A stretch of DNA of 64,000 nt, from the NCBI GenBank assembly GCA_964017155.1, contig OZ024861.1, positions 14,227,912 to 14,291,911 on the forward strand, given 5' to 3'. The notes below the pieces were generated by a model. The model was given only the letters and a program-made list of their open reading frames with translations. It searched no databases and was not told the DNA's origin. Position 1 is the stretch's first letter, and every line of letters begins with the position of its first letter. Source of the DNA: Oasisia sp. SBJ-2009 (taxonomy: Eukaryota; Annelida; Polychaeta; Sabellida; Siboglinidae). The position numbers and the translations under genes were made by a program. Positions 40,762 through 52,873 of the stretch are shown here, piece after piece.

Positions 40762-43004
40762 AGCGTGAACAATAGCTCGATCAATCGTCTGAGTAAAACG
40801 TTCCGATTGTGAGAACTGCAACATCAAAACTAATGTCCACTCGCACTAGCTGTGATATATGTATCGATGTCATGCTATCGTTGATTTGATTCTCCCAGTG
40901 ATCGGCCTACATTATCATCTACCTCAACATGTTATATAAAAAAAATAACTTGATAAAAACAACGCTTCAACCACTCTCGAATGACTGTTCCGCGCCGCCA
41001 ATCTTCACATCATCGGGCCTGGTCGGTCAGTAATGCTGCCAGAAGTATTCGGCCACGTGTCGCTGTATCTTCCCCGGGCGCAGACACCTGAGAAAAAACA
41101 ATAAAAAAGCGTTACAATGTGCACGGTGTCTAACAAAATTGAAAACAGCAGGCTCAATGCTTACATATGTCCACATTCCTTCACCCCACTGGCGTCAAAG
41201 ACGCAAATCCCACCGCGATGCGGTCGAGATTACACTAAAGAAACTGGCATCTGTCGCCAGCATTCGGCTGCGCGGCAAAGTAATGGCGGCAAACCGGAAG
41301 ACGCGCCACAACAATACCGTGACGTCACGACATTACGGCAGACGTGCCATTTTCGTTCCCGGCGACGTCAAATTTCAAGATGGCGACGCCTTTGATCTAA
41401 GCAAACTGGGGGGGGGAGGCGCTTTCTTCCACGTTTACTTCGTTCTTTCAATGTTTTACTTGCGCTAGCTTATTTCGCAATAAGGTACACACATAGGACT
41501 ACAGTTGTATTATGGTACGACGGCCTGTGCGACATTCGGGTACTTGTTATGCACGATGCAAGTCAATGTGCGTGGCGTATAACACCGATTAGATTCAACA
41601 ATGCCAGACTCTCTCCATTGATTTTTAGACCAAATATATCAGGCCTGCTGCGTCCGCGCGTATTAAAACCACTGCACTACCCTACCCGCGCCTCTTGTAA
41701 TGAAATTTCAAACCTAGGAGCAATTGAGGTTGACTTGCATTGTGCGCAAGTGCCTAATTCTTGTCGGAAATGGAACAGAATATTCATATTCGTGTTCTCA
41801 TTCACATTACACTGTATATGGTGCATACCACTCTTCGATGAGTTGTCTCAAAGTCTCAAGCAGCTTTCCACCTATGCCTAGGCAAATAGACGTTTGGACA
41901 GTATCTAATTTCACATTCGTACTGCTGAGCTTCAAACTACTACACTCAACGACAGAAGTTCCCTTCACTGTGTTGGCAATCTACTCTCTGCGATCTGGAA
42001 CTCTAAAACGTCTTAACGGCGACGCCACGAGGGCTGTATGCAGGCTGCGCATAGATGTATCTGAAGCATTATATGACATTCCATGCGATAAAAGACGTTC
42101 GTTCGCATACAGTCTAGATTTACTCTGTAGTGTAATACGCTTTATAGGACGTACAATGTGTGTAGCTAGCTCAACATCAATGATTATATGATGCGACCAT
42201 TGCCTGTTAGTTGCTTTGTGGTTTCGTTTTCATATTGAACTGGCGACATGTCTGCTCTTTGGTTTCAGGTCTTCCTATTTGAGACCGACGTGTGAGCGAC
42301 ACAGACCGTCTGAGAATGAGACGCGCGAGTAGTGATGAACCCCACGCATGTCTAGTATATCACTTCGTAGTTGTCTGGGTAGTTTGGAACAACCCTTGGT
42401 TTCTCGTATGGCTCTTCGCCATCGCTGTTATGTCTAGCCGTTGGCGTTACCAGTTTGTCGGCACAGCGCTCATGACACGGCCAAAGAGCTGGCCTGTTGG
42501 CACTGATCACTGTAGCATATGCTATTGTTTCCAAGGCAATGTAACAACATATGCATTCGAACTCCGCCACTACCTAGATAGAAATCTGCGTGCCGAGATA
42601 GGTGTGACTGCAATACATATGGGTCTCAAAACATCGAATGATCTCTACACTTGTCTTTGAAGGAAGACATGTCAAATGCGTACCCTTGAGTTACACTATT
42701 GCAAAGAAAGAGGCACTTGTGTAGGTTGCCTTGGCATGCTGATTCCTAAGTATGCTGTTTCCAGTCGAGATGAATGCGTTGTGCTTGGTGTCATGACGGT
42801 CAAAGAATCATCTACTCACCTGTATTGAGTGGGTGTATGTGTACAAGCGATTATGTGTGTGGCATTCGCCGCGCGAATGGTGCTTATGCATATCAGTTTT
42901 AATATATTTTCCGCGGTGCGATCCCGGCCTCTTACACAAGTTTCGTTTCATGTGCATTATTTTGCATCATATTTTGACATTGCGTATCTTGAAATACATC
43001 ATAT
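40762..43004 (+). repeat. Unit 19 (2243 bp)
   Basis: G-run of 9. Its 3' half pairs with unit 12 (ttaccagtttg, gataggtgtg, caatacatatgg). It lacks unit 12's 2-bp changes, so those arose after the duplication or were lost by conversion. Confidence 0.95.
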
Positions 43005-45249
43005 AGCGTGAACAATAGCTCGATCAATCGTCTGAGTAAAACGTTCCGATTGTGAGAACTGCAACATCAAAACTAATGTCCACTCGCACTAGCTGTGATA
43101 TATGTATCGATGTCATGCTATCGTTGATTTGATTCTCCCAGTGATCGGCCTACATTATCATCTACCTCAACATGTTATATAAAAAAAATAACTTGATAAA
43201 AACAACGCTTCACCCACTGTCGAATGACCGTTCCGCGCCGCCAATCTTCACATCATCGGGCCTGGTCGGTCAGTAATGCTGCCAGAAGTATTCGGCCACG
43301 TGTCGCTGTATCTTCACCGGGCGCAGACACCTGAGAAAAAACAATAAAAAAGCGTTACAATGTGCACGGTGTCTAACAAAATTGAAAACAGCAGGCTCAA
43401 TGCTTACATATGTCCACATTGCTTCACCCCACTGGCGTCAAAGACGCAAATCCCACCGCGATGCGGTCGAGATTACACTAAAGAAACTGGCATCTGTCGC
43501 CAGCATTCGGCTGCGCGGCAAAGTAATGGCGGCAAACCGGAAGACGCGCCACAACAATACCGTGACGTCACGACATTACGGCAGACGTGCCATTTTCGTT
43601 CCCAGCGACGTCAATTTTCAAGATGGCGACGCCTTTGATCTAAGCAAACTGGGGGGGGGGGAGGCGCTTTCTTCCACGTTTACTTCGTTCTTTCAATGTT
43701 TTACTTGCGCTAGCTTATTTCGCAATAAGGTACACACATAGGACTACAGTTGTATTATGGTACGAAGGCCTGTGCGACATTCGGGTACTTTTTATGCACG
43801 ATGCAAGTCAATGTGCGTGGCGTATAACACCGATTAGATTCAACAATGCCAGACTATCTCCATTGATTTTTAGACCAAATATATCAGGCCTGCTGCGTCC
43901 GCGCGTATTAAAACCACTGCACTACCCTACCCGCGCCTCTTCTAATGAAGTTTCAAACTTAGGAGCAATTGAGGTTGGCTTGCATTGTGCGCAAGTGCTT
44001 AATTCTTGTCGGAAATGGAACAGAATATTCATATTCGTGTTCTCATTCACAGTACACTGTATATGGTGCATACCACTCTTCGATGAGTTGTCTCAAAGTC
44101 TCAAGCAGCTTTCCACCTATGCCTAGGCAAATAGACGTTTGGACAGTATCTAATTTCACATTCGTACTGCTGAGCTTCAAACTACTACACTCAACGACAG
44201 AAGTTCCCTTCACTGTGTTGGCAATCTACTCTCTGCGATCTGGAACTCTAAAACGTCTTAACGGCGACGCCACGAGGGCTGTATGCAGGCTGCGCATAGA
44301 TGTATCTGAAGCATTATATGACATTCCATGCGATAAAAGACGTTCGTTCGCATACAGTCTAGATTTACTCTGTAGTGTAATACGCTTTATAGGACGTACA
44401 ATGTGTGTAGCTAGCTCAACATCAATGATTATATGATGCGACCATTGCCTGTTAGTTGCTTTGTGGTTTCGTTTTCATATTGAACTGGCGACATGTCTGC
44501 TCTTTGGTTTCAGGTCTTCCTATTTGAGACCGACGTGTGAGCGACACAGACCGTCTGAGAATGAGACGCGCGAGTAGTGATGAACCCCACGCATGTCTAG
44601 TATATCACTTCGTAGTTGTCTGGGTAGTTTGGAGCAACCCTTGGTTTCTCGCATGGCTCTTCGCCATCGCTGTTATGTCTAGCCGTTGGCGTTACCTGTT
44701 TGTCGGCACAGCGCTCATGACACGGCCAAAGAGCTGGCCTGTTGGCACTGATCACTGCAGCATATGCTATTGTTTCCAAGGCAATGTAAAAACATATGCA
44801 TTCGAACTCCGTCACTACCTAGATACAAATCTGCGTGCCGAGATATGTGTGACTGCAATAAATATGGGTCTCAAAACATCGAATGATCTCTACACTTGTC
44901 TTTGAAGGAAGACATGTCAAATGCGTACCCTTGAGTTACACTATTGCAAAGAAAGAGGCACTTGTGTAGGTTGCCTTGGCATGCTGTTTCCTAAGTATGC
45001 TGTTTCCAGTCGAGATGAATGCGTTGTGCTTGGTGTCATGACGGTCAAAGAATCATCTACTCACCTGTATTGAGTGGGTGTATGTGTACAAGCGATATTG
45101 TGTGTGGCATTCGCCGCGCGAATGGTGCTTATGCATATCAGTTTTGATATACTTTCCGCGGTGCGATCCCGGCCTCTTACACAAGTTTCGTTTCATGTGC
45201 ATTATTTTGCATCATATTTTGACATTGCGTATCTTGAAATACATCATAT
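43005..45249 (+). repeat. Unit 20 (2245 bp)
   Basis: G-run of 11. Its 5' half pairs with unit 13 but the G-run is uninterrupted. Its 3' variants (ctgcagcat, gtaaaaacatatg, gttttgatatac) recur in unit 23. Confidence 0.95.
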
Positions 45250-46581
45250 AGCGTGAACAATAGCTCGATCAATCGTCTGAGTAAAACATTCCGATTGTGA
45301 GAACTGCAACATCAAAACTAATGTCCACTCGCACTAGCTGTGATATATGTATCGATGTCATGCTATCGTTGATTTGATTCTCCCAGTGATCGGCCTACAT
45401 TATCATCTACCTCAACATGTTATATAAAAAAAATAACTTGATAAAAAGAACGCTTCACCCACTGTCGAATGACTGTTCCGCGTCGCCAATCTTCACATCA
45501 TCGGGCCTGGTCGGTCAGTAATGCTGCCAGAAGTATTCGGCCACGTGTCGCTGTATCTTCACCGGGCGCAGACACCTGAGAAAAAACAATAAAAAAGCGT
45601 TACAATGTGCACGGTGTCTAACAAAATTGAAAACAGCAGGCTCAATGCTTACATATGTCCACATTCCTTCACCCCACTGGCGTCAAAGACGCAAATCCCA
45701 CCGCGATGCGGTCGAGATTACACTAAAGAAACTGGCATCTGTCGCCAGCATTCGGCTGCGCGGCAAAGTAATGGCGGCAAACCGGAAGACGCGCCACAAC
45801 AATACCGTGACGTCACGACATTACGGCAGACGTGCCATTTTCGTTCCCGGCGACGTCAAATTTCAAGATGGCGACGCCTTTGATCTAAGCAAACTGGGGG
45901 GGGGGGGAGGCGCTTTCTTCCACGTTTACTTCGTTCTTTCAATGTTTTACTTGCGCTAGCTTATTTCGCAATAAGGTACACACATAGGACTACAGTTGTA
46001 TTATGGTACGACGGCCTGTGCGACATTCGGGTACTTTTTATGCACGATGCAAGTCAATGTGCGTGGCGTATAACACCGATTAGATTCAACAATGCCAGAC
46101 TCTCTGCATTGATTTTTAGACCAAATATATCAGGCTTGCTGCGTCCGCGCGTATTAAAACCACTGCACTACCCTACCCGCGCCTCTTGTAATGAAGTTTC
46201 AAACCTAGGAGCAATTGAGGTTGGCTTGCATCTTTGAAGGAAGACATGTCAAATGCGTACCCTTGAGTTACACTATTGCAAAGAAAGAGGCACTTGTGTA
46301 GGTTGCCTTGGCATGCTGATTCCTAAGTATGCTGTTTCCAGTCGAGAAGAATGCGTTGTGCTTGGTGTCATGACGGTCAAAGAATCATCTACTCACCTGT
46401 ATTGAGTGGGTGTATGTGTACAAGCGATAATGTGTGTGGCATTCGCCGCGCGAATGGTGCTTATGCATATAAGTTTTAATATACTTTCCGCGGTGCGATC
46501 CCGGCCTCTTACACAAGTTTCGTTTCATGTGCATTATTTTGCATCATATTTTGACATTGCGTATCTTGAAATACATCATAT
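45250..46581 (+). repeat. Unit 21, internally deleted (1332 bp)
   Basis: Lacks 914 bp present in unit 20 (equivalent to 43986-44899). The junction is at 46231/46232, where gcttgcat joins ctttgaagg. Only a single T can be shared at the breakpoints, so this looks like end joining rather than homologous exchange. The promoter-like module and G-run (12) are kept. The splice-acceptor-like site is lost. Confidence 0.97.
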
Positions 46582-47635
46582 AGCGTGAACAACAGCTCGA
46601 TCAATCGTCTGAGTAAAACGTTTCGATTGTGAGAACTGCAACATCAAAACTAGTGTCCACTCGCACTAGCTGTGATATATGTATCGATGTCATGCTATCG
46701 TTGATTTGATTCTCCCAGTGATCGGCCTACATTATCATCTACCTCAACATGTTATATAAAAAAAATAACTTGATAAAAAGAACGCTTCACCCACTGTCGA
46801 ATGACTGTTCCGCGTCGCCAATCTTCACATCATCGGGCCTGGTCGGTCAGTAATGCTGCCAGAAGTATTCGGCCACCTGTCGCTGTATCTTCACCGGGCG
46901 CAGACACCTGAGAAAAAACAATAAAAAAGCGTTACAATGTGCACGGTGTCTAACAAAATTGAAAACAGCAGGCTCAATGCTTACATATGTCCACATTCCT
47001 TCACCCCACTGGCGTCAAAGACGCAAATCCCACCGCGATGCGGTCGAGATTACACTAAAGAAACTGGCATCTGTCGCCAGCATTCGGCTGCGCGGCAAAG
47101 TAATGGCGGCAAACCGGAAGACGCGCCACAACAATACCGTGACGTCACGACATTACGGCAGACGTGCCATTTTCGTTCCCGGCGACGTCAAATTTCAAGA
47201 TGGCGACGCCTTTGATCTAAGCAAACTGGGGGGGAGGCGCTTTCTTCCACGTTTACTTCGTTCTTTCAATGTTTTACTTGCGCTAGCTTATTTCGCAATA
47301 AGGTACACACATAGGACTACAGTTGTATTATGGTACGACGGCCTGTGCGACATTCGGGTACTTTTTATGCACGATGCAAGTCAATGTGCGTGGCGTATAA
47401 CACCGATTAGATTCAACAATGCCAGACTCTCTCCATTGATTTTTAGACCAAATATATCAGGCCTGCTGCGTCCGTGCGTATTAAAACCACTGCACTACCC
47501 TATCCGCGCCTCTTGTAATGAAGTTTCAAACCTAGGAGCAATTGAGGTTGGCTTGCATTGTGCGCAAGTGCCTAATTCTTGTCGGAAATGGAACAGAATA
47601 TTCATATTCGTGTTCTCATTCACAGTACACTGTAT

Positions 47636-49321
47636 TGTATTCAAACACAAATTGCAGCAATGCATGAATCGGGATCCCACGATTGGTGGAAGCATATGAA
47701 AACAATAATGGGACTTAAAACAAATGGCAATTCATGCATGCAAGGTATAGCTAACAAAACAACGGATGGTGATTGTGGCTTACTGGCCAATACAATGAAT
47801 GATTTCTTTGTGTCTGTGAGTTACCATTTGCCTCGGTTAAATAAGAACCACAAGGTGTTCGACGTTAACGAGAAACTGCCGGATCAGTATGTGATAAGCG
47901 TATATACTACGTTTAAAGCTTTGGAGAGTGTTAAAGCCAACAAGGCTACTGGGCCTGACAACATCCCTGCATGGGTGTTAAGAAACTATGCAAATGTTCT
48001 CGCCCCTCCATTAACTGCTATTTTTAACAATTCACTAAGAAAAGGTGTACTCCCTATGGAATGGAAAATGGCCAATGTAATACCGTTGCCAAAAACAAGC
48101 CCCCCTGTGTCGATTGAAAAAGACATTAGACCAATTTCACTAACTCCAATAGCTGCCAAGGTGTTTGAATCAATAATAATGAAATGGGTGGATGAAACAA
48201 TTGAAGGTGAAATTGATGCTAAGCAATTTGGAGGAATTAGCGGAACGTCCACAACAGATGTTCTTGTCGAACTGGTTCATATGTGGTATAAGGCGACAGA
48301 TAAATTGAATTCTTATGTCAGAGTTGTAATGCTAGACTTTAGCAAAGCGTTTGATCTTATTAATCATCATTTGTTGCTAGATAAGCTACAATCGTATGGG
48401 TTGCCCGCACATATTTTAAGATGGATGGCAACATTTCTATTAGACAGAACTCAACGAGTAAAAATAGGAAATGAATATTCCCATTCTGGTCATCCCAATG
48501 GGGGAGTACCGCAAGGGACATTGTCTGGACCTAAATGTTTCCTTGTTTACATAAATGATTTAAGAACGACTGTTCCACTATATAAGTATGTAGATGATAG
48601 TACGTTATTTGAAATATGCGACAGAAAGGGTGTATCTGTTATACAAGGGTCGGTTGATATTGCTGCTAGATGGACAGAAAAGAATGACATGAAAATTAAT
48701 TCCGAAAAATCAAAAGAAATAATCATTAGTTTTGCACAAGATGGCAATTTCAGAAGCACTATCCCGAATATAAAAATTGATGGGAGGGATGTAGCACAAG
48801 TTTGCCATGCCAAACTATTAGGTGTGACCATTTCTCAGGATCTGACATGGAACAAACACGTAGATACTATTGTGAAAAAAGCTGGTAAACGCTTGTACAT
48901 GTTATATCAGTTAAAGCGCGCAGGGATTACACAGAAAGATCTGGTCAGTGTATATGTTAGTGTGGTGAGACCAGTTCTAGAATATGCATGTCCTGTATGG
49001 CACACTAACTTGCCCCAATATTTGTCTGACAATATTGAAGTTATACAAAAAAGGGCATTAAAATGTATTTTTCCTGGATTGGGTTACGCGGAGATACTAA
49101 GACGTGTTAACCTGGATACGTTGAATGTAAGACGGGAGAGCATTTGTCAAAAATATTTTGATAAAATTAAAGTCGGCACACATAGATTAAATTATCTGCT
49201 GCCTGACAAAAGACAAACCGAGTATAATATTAGACAAGAAAATGTGTACCCGTTACCAGTTACTAGAACGAATAGATTCCGTAACTCCTTTATACCGTGG
49301 GCTTTATACAACTGTCAGTAA
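47636..49321 (+). CDS. LINE ORF2 fragment: reverse transcriptase and C-terminal region
   Basis: An open frame of 561 LINE-encoded codons, ending in TAA. It is also open for 19 codons of repeat sequence upstream, including an in-frame ATG at 47588; the first ATG inside the LINE is at 47660. Counting the repeat-encoded residues, the RT fingers motif KATGPDNIP is at about 122-130 and RPISLTP at 184-190. Motif A (LDFSKAFD, catalytic Asp253) is at 252-259, motif B (GVPQGTLSGP) at 309-318, the YVDD active site at 337-340, and LLGVTI at 413-418. The C-terminal part has the WxxH/LEYACPVW-type thumb region typical of CR1/Jockey ORF2. All three catalytic aspartates are present. The endonuclease domain that normally precedes RT is missing, so the copy should not be autonomous. 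It would normally copy LINE RNA at a nicked target. No promoter for it is recognised. Confidence 0.92.
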   Translation, partial: CIQTQIAAMHESGSHDWWKHMKTIMGLKTNGNSCMQGIANKTTDGDCGLLANTMNDFFVSVSYHLPRLNKNHKVFDVNEKLPDQYVISVYTTFKALESVKANKATGPDNIPAWVLRNYANVLAPPLTAIFNNSLRKGVLPMEWKMANVIPLPKTSPPVSIEKDIRPISLTPIAAKVFESIIMKWVDETIEGEIDAKQFGGISGTSTTDVLVELVHMWYKATDKLNSYVRVVMLDFSKAFDLINHHLLLDKLQSYGLPAHILRWMATFLLDRTQRVKIGNEYSHSGHPNGGVPQGTLSGPKCFLVYINDLRTTVPLYKYVDDSTLFEICDRKGVSVIQGSVDIAARWTEKNDMKINSEKSKEIIISFAQDGNFRSTIPNIKIDGRDVAQVCHAKLLGVTISQDLTWNKHVDTIVKKAGKRLYMLYQLKRAGITQKDLVSVYVSVVRPVLEYACPVWHTNLPQYLSDNIEVIQKRALKCIFPGLGYAEILRRVNLDTLNVRRESICQKYFDKIKVGTHRLNYLLPDKRQTEYNIRQENVYPLPVTRTNRFRNSFIPWALYNCQ

Positions 49322-49421
49322 AAAGGTTATTAGTACGGTATGATTTGCGGTATCAAATGTATTTCTATTGTATTTGTATGATGTTTTGATGAGTCAATTG
49401 TAACCTATTGTAATGTCAATC

Positions 49422-49437
49422 CAACTCAGTTGAGTTG
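49422..49437 (+). other. LINE 3' UTR stem-loop, copy 1
   Basis: A perfect 7-bp inverted repeat CAACTCA-GT-TGAGTTG lies 24 bases before the LINE end, just upstream of AATAAA (49440-49445) and the ATT-rich tail. Some LINE families have a 3' hairpin recognised by their own RT. That role here is inferred from position only. Confidence 0.55.
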
Positions 49438-50652
49438 CTAATAAAACTTATGTTATTATTAGTATATGGTGCATACCACTCTTCGATGAGTTGTCTCAAA
49501 GTCTCAAGCAGCTTTCCACCTATGCCTAGGCAAATAGACGTTTGGACAGTATCTAATTTCACATTCGTACTGCTGAGCTTCAAACTACTACACTCAACGA
49601 CAGAAGTTCCCTTCACTGTGTTGGCAATCTACTCTCTGCGATCTGGAACTCTAAAACGTCTTAACGGCGACGCCACGAGGGCTGTATGCAGGCTGCGCAT
49701 AGATGTATCTGAAGCATTATATGACATTCCATGCGATAAAAGACGTTCGTTCGCATACAGTCTAGATTTACTCTGTAGTGTAATACGCTTTATAGGACGT
49801 ACAATGTGTGTAGCTAGCTCAACATCAATGATTATATGATGCGACCATTGCCTGTTAGTTGCTTTGTGGTTTCGTTTTCATATTGAACTGGCGACATGTC
49901 TGCTCTTTGGTTTCAGGTCTTCCTATTTGAGACCGACGTGTGAGCGACACAGACCGTCTGAGAATGAGACGCGCGAGTAGTGATGAACCCCACGCATGTA
50001 TAGTATATCACTTCGTAGTTGTCTGGGTAGTTTGGAACAACCCTTGGTTTCTCGTATGGCTCTTCGCCATCGCTGTTATGTCTAGCCGTTGGCGTTACCT
50101 GTTTGTCGGCACAGCGCTCATGACACGGCCAAAGAGCTGGCCTGTTGGCACTGATCACTGTAGCATATGCTATTGTTTCCAAGGCAATGTAACAACATAT
50201 GCATTCGAACTCCGTCACTACCTAGATACAAATCTGCGTGCCGAGATATGTGTGACTGCAATAAATATGGGTCTCAAAACATCGAATGATCTCTACACTT
50301 GTCTTTGAAGGAAGACATGTCAAATGCGTACCCTTGAGTTACACTATTGCAAAGAAAGAGGCACTTGTGTAGGTTGCCTTGGCATGCTGATTCCTAAGTA
50401 TGCTGTTTCCAGTCGAGATGAATGCGTTGTGCTTGGTGTCATGACGGTCAAAGAATCATCTACTCACCTGTATTGAGTGGGTGTATGTGTACAAGCGATA
50501 ATGTGTGTGGCATTCGCCGCGCGAATGGTGCTTATGCATATCAGTTTTAATATACTTTCCGCGGTGCGATCCCGGCCTCTTACACAAGTTTCGTTTCATG
50601 TGCATTATTTTGCATCATATTTTGACATTGCGTATCTTGAAACACATCATAT

Positions 50653-52873
50653 AGCGTGAACAATAGCTCGATCAATCGTCTGAGTAAAACGTTCCGATTG
50701 TGAGAACTGCAACATCAAAACTAATGTCCACTCGCACTAGCTGTGATATATGTATCGATGTCATGCTATCGTTGATTTGATTCTCCCAGTGATCGGTCTA
50801 CATTATCATCTACCTCAACATGTTATATAAAACAAATAACTTGATAAAAACAACGCTTCACCCACTGTCGAATGACTGTTCCGCGCCGCCAATCTTCACA
50901 TCATCGGGCCTGGTCGGTCAGTAATGCTGCCAGAAGTATTCGGCCACGTGTCGCTGTATCTTCACCGGGCGCAGACACCTGAGAAAAAACAATAAAAAAG
51001 CGTTACAATGTGCACGGTGTCTAACAAAATTGAAAACAGCAGGCTCAATGCTTACATATGTCCACATTCCTTCACCCCACTGGCGTCAAAGACGCAAATC
51101 CCACCGCGATGCGGTCGAGATTACACTAAAGAAACTGGCATCTGTCGCCAGCATTCGGCTGCGCGGCAAAGTAATGGCGGCAAACCGGAAGACGCGCCAC
51201 AACAATACCGTGACGTCACGACATTACGGCAGACGTGCCATTTTCGTTCCCAGCGACGTCAATTTTCAAGATGGCGACGCCTTTGATCTAAGCAAACTGG
51301 GGGGGGGGGGAGGCGCTTTCTTCCACGTTTACTTCGTTCTTTCAATGTTTTACTTGCGCTAGCTTATTTCGCAATAAGGTACACACGGCCTGTGCGACAT
51401 TCGGGTACTTTTTATGCACGATGCAAGTCAATGTGCGTGGCGTATAACACCGATTAGATTCAACAATGCCAGACTCTCTCCATTGATTTTTAGACCAAAT
51501 ATATCAGGCCTGCTGCGTCCGCGCGTATTAAAACCACTGCACTACCCTACCCGCGCCTCTTGTAATGAAGTTTCAAACCTAGGAGCAATTGAGGTTGGCT
51601 TGCATTCTGCGCAAGTGCCTAATTCTTGTCGGAAATGGAACAGAATATTCATATTCGTGTTCTCATTCACAGTAGACTGTATATGGTGCATACCACTCTT
51701 CGATGAGTTGTCTCAAAGTCTCAAGCAGCTTTCCACCTATGCCTAGGCAAATAGACGTTTGGACAGTATCTAATTTCACATTCGTACTGCTGAGCTTCAA
51801 ACTACTACACTCAACGACAGAAGTTCCCTTCACTGTGTTGGCAATCTACTCTCTGCGATCTGGAACTCTAAAACGTCTTAACGGCGACGCCACGAGGGCT
51901 GTATGCAGGCTGCGCATAGATGTATCTGAAGCATTATATGACATTCCATGCGATAAAAGACGTTCGTTCGCATACAGTCTAGATTTACTCTGTAGTGTAA
52001 TACGCTTTATAGGACGTACAATGTGTGTAGCTAGCTCAACATCAATGATTATATGATGCGACCATTGCCTGTTAGTTGCTTTGTGGTTTCGTTTTCATAT
52101 TGAACTGGCGACATGTCTGCTCTTTGGTTTCAGGTCTTCCTATTTGAGACCGACGTACGTGTGAGCGACACAGACCGTCTGAGAATGAGACGCGCGAGTA
52201 GTGATGAAACCCACGCATGTCTAGTATATCACTTCGTAGTTGTCTGGGTAGTTTGGAACAACCCTTGGTTTCTCGTATGGCTCTTCGCCATCGCTGTTAT
52301 GTCTAGCCGTTGGCGTTACCTGTTTGTCGGCACAGCGCTCATGACACGGCCAAAGAGCTGGCCTGTTGGCACTGATCACTGCAGCATATGCTATTGTTTC
52401 CAAGGCAATGTAAAAACATATGCATTCGAACTCCGTCACTACCTAGATACAAATCTGCGTGCCGAGATATGTGTGACTGCAATAAATATGGGTCTCAAAA
52501 CATCGAATGATCTCTACACTTGTCTTTGAAGGAAGACATGTCAAATGCGTACCCTTGAGTTACACTATTGCAAAGAAAGAGGCACTTGTGTAGGTTGCCT
52601 TGGCATGCTGTTTCCTAAGTATGCTGTTTCCAGTCGAGATGAATGCGTTGTGCTTGGTGTCATGACGGTCAAAGAATCATCTACTCACCTGTATTGAGTG
52701 GGTGTATGTGTACAAGCGATATTGTGTGTGGCATTCGCCGCGCGAATGGTGCTTATGCATATCAGTTTTGATATACTTTCCGCGGTGCGATCCCGGCCTC
52801 TTACACAAGTTTCGTTTCATGTGCATTATTTTGCATCATATTTTGACATTGCGTATCTTGAAACACATCATAT
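50653..52873 (+). repeat. Unit 23 with a 29-bp deletion (2221 bp)
   Basis: Lacks 29 bp between gtacacac and ggcctg (junction 51386/51387). The end of the lost segment resembles the retained edge (gtacgac versus gtacacac). It regains the ACGT insertion otherwise seen in units 1-3, 6 and 26. G-run of 12. It shares gatcggtctac and ataaaacaaat with units 25 and 27. Confidence 0.95.

Larger units (their letters stand above)
47636..49465 (+). mobile_element. 5'-truncated CR1/Jockey-type LINE, copy 1
   Basis: An 1830-bp non-repeat segment interrupts unit 22 between cactgtat and atggtgcat. The last GTAT (49462-49465) repeats the GTAT just before the insertion, consistent with a target-site duplication of about 4 bp. 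The element contains the C-terminal reverse-transcriptase part of ORF2 and a short 3' UTR of about 140 bp with a stem-loop and AATAAA, ending in an ATT-rich tail rather than poly(A). There is no apurinic-type endonuclease and no ORF1, so it is 5'-truncated, as is common after target-primed reverse transcription. CR1/Jockey assignment rests on reading the RT motifs; the exact clade is uncertain. Confidence 0.93.
46582..50652 (+). repeat. Unit 22, carrying a LINE (4071 bp)
   Basis: Without the 1830-bp insertion this unit is 2241 bp. G-run of 7. It shares cgtccgtgcg and ctatccgcgcc, just upstream of the insertion, with unit 26 only. Its E-box is changed to CACCTG (near 46874). Confidence 0.97.
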
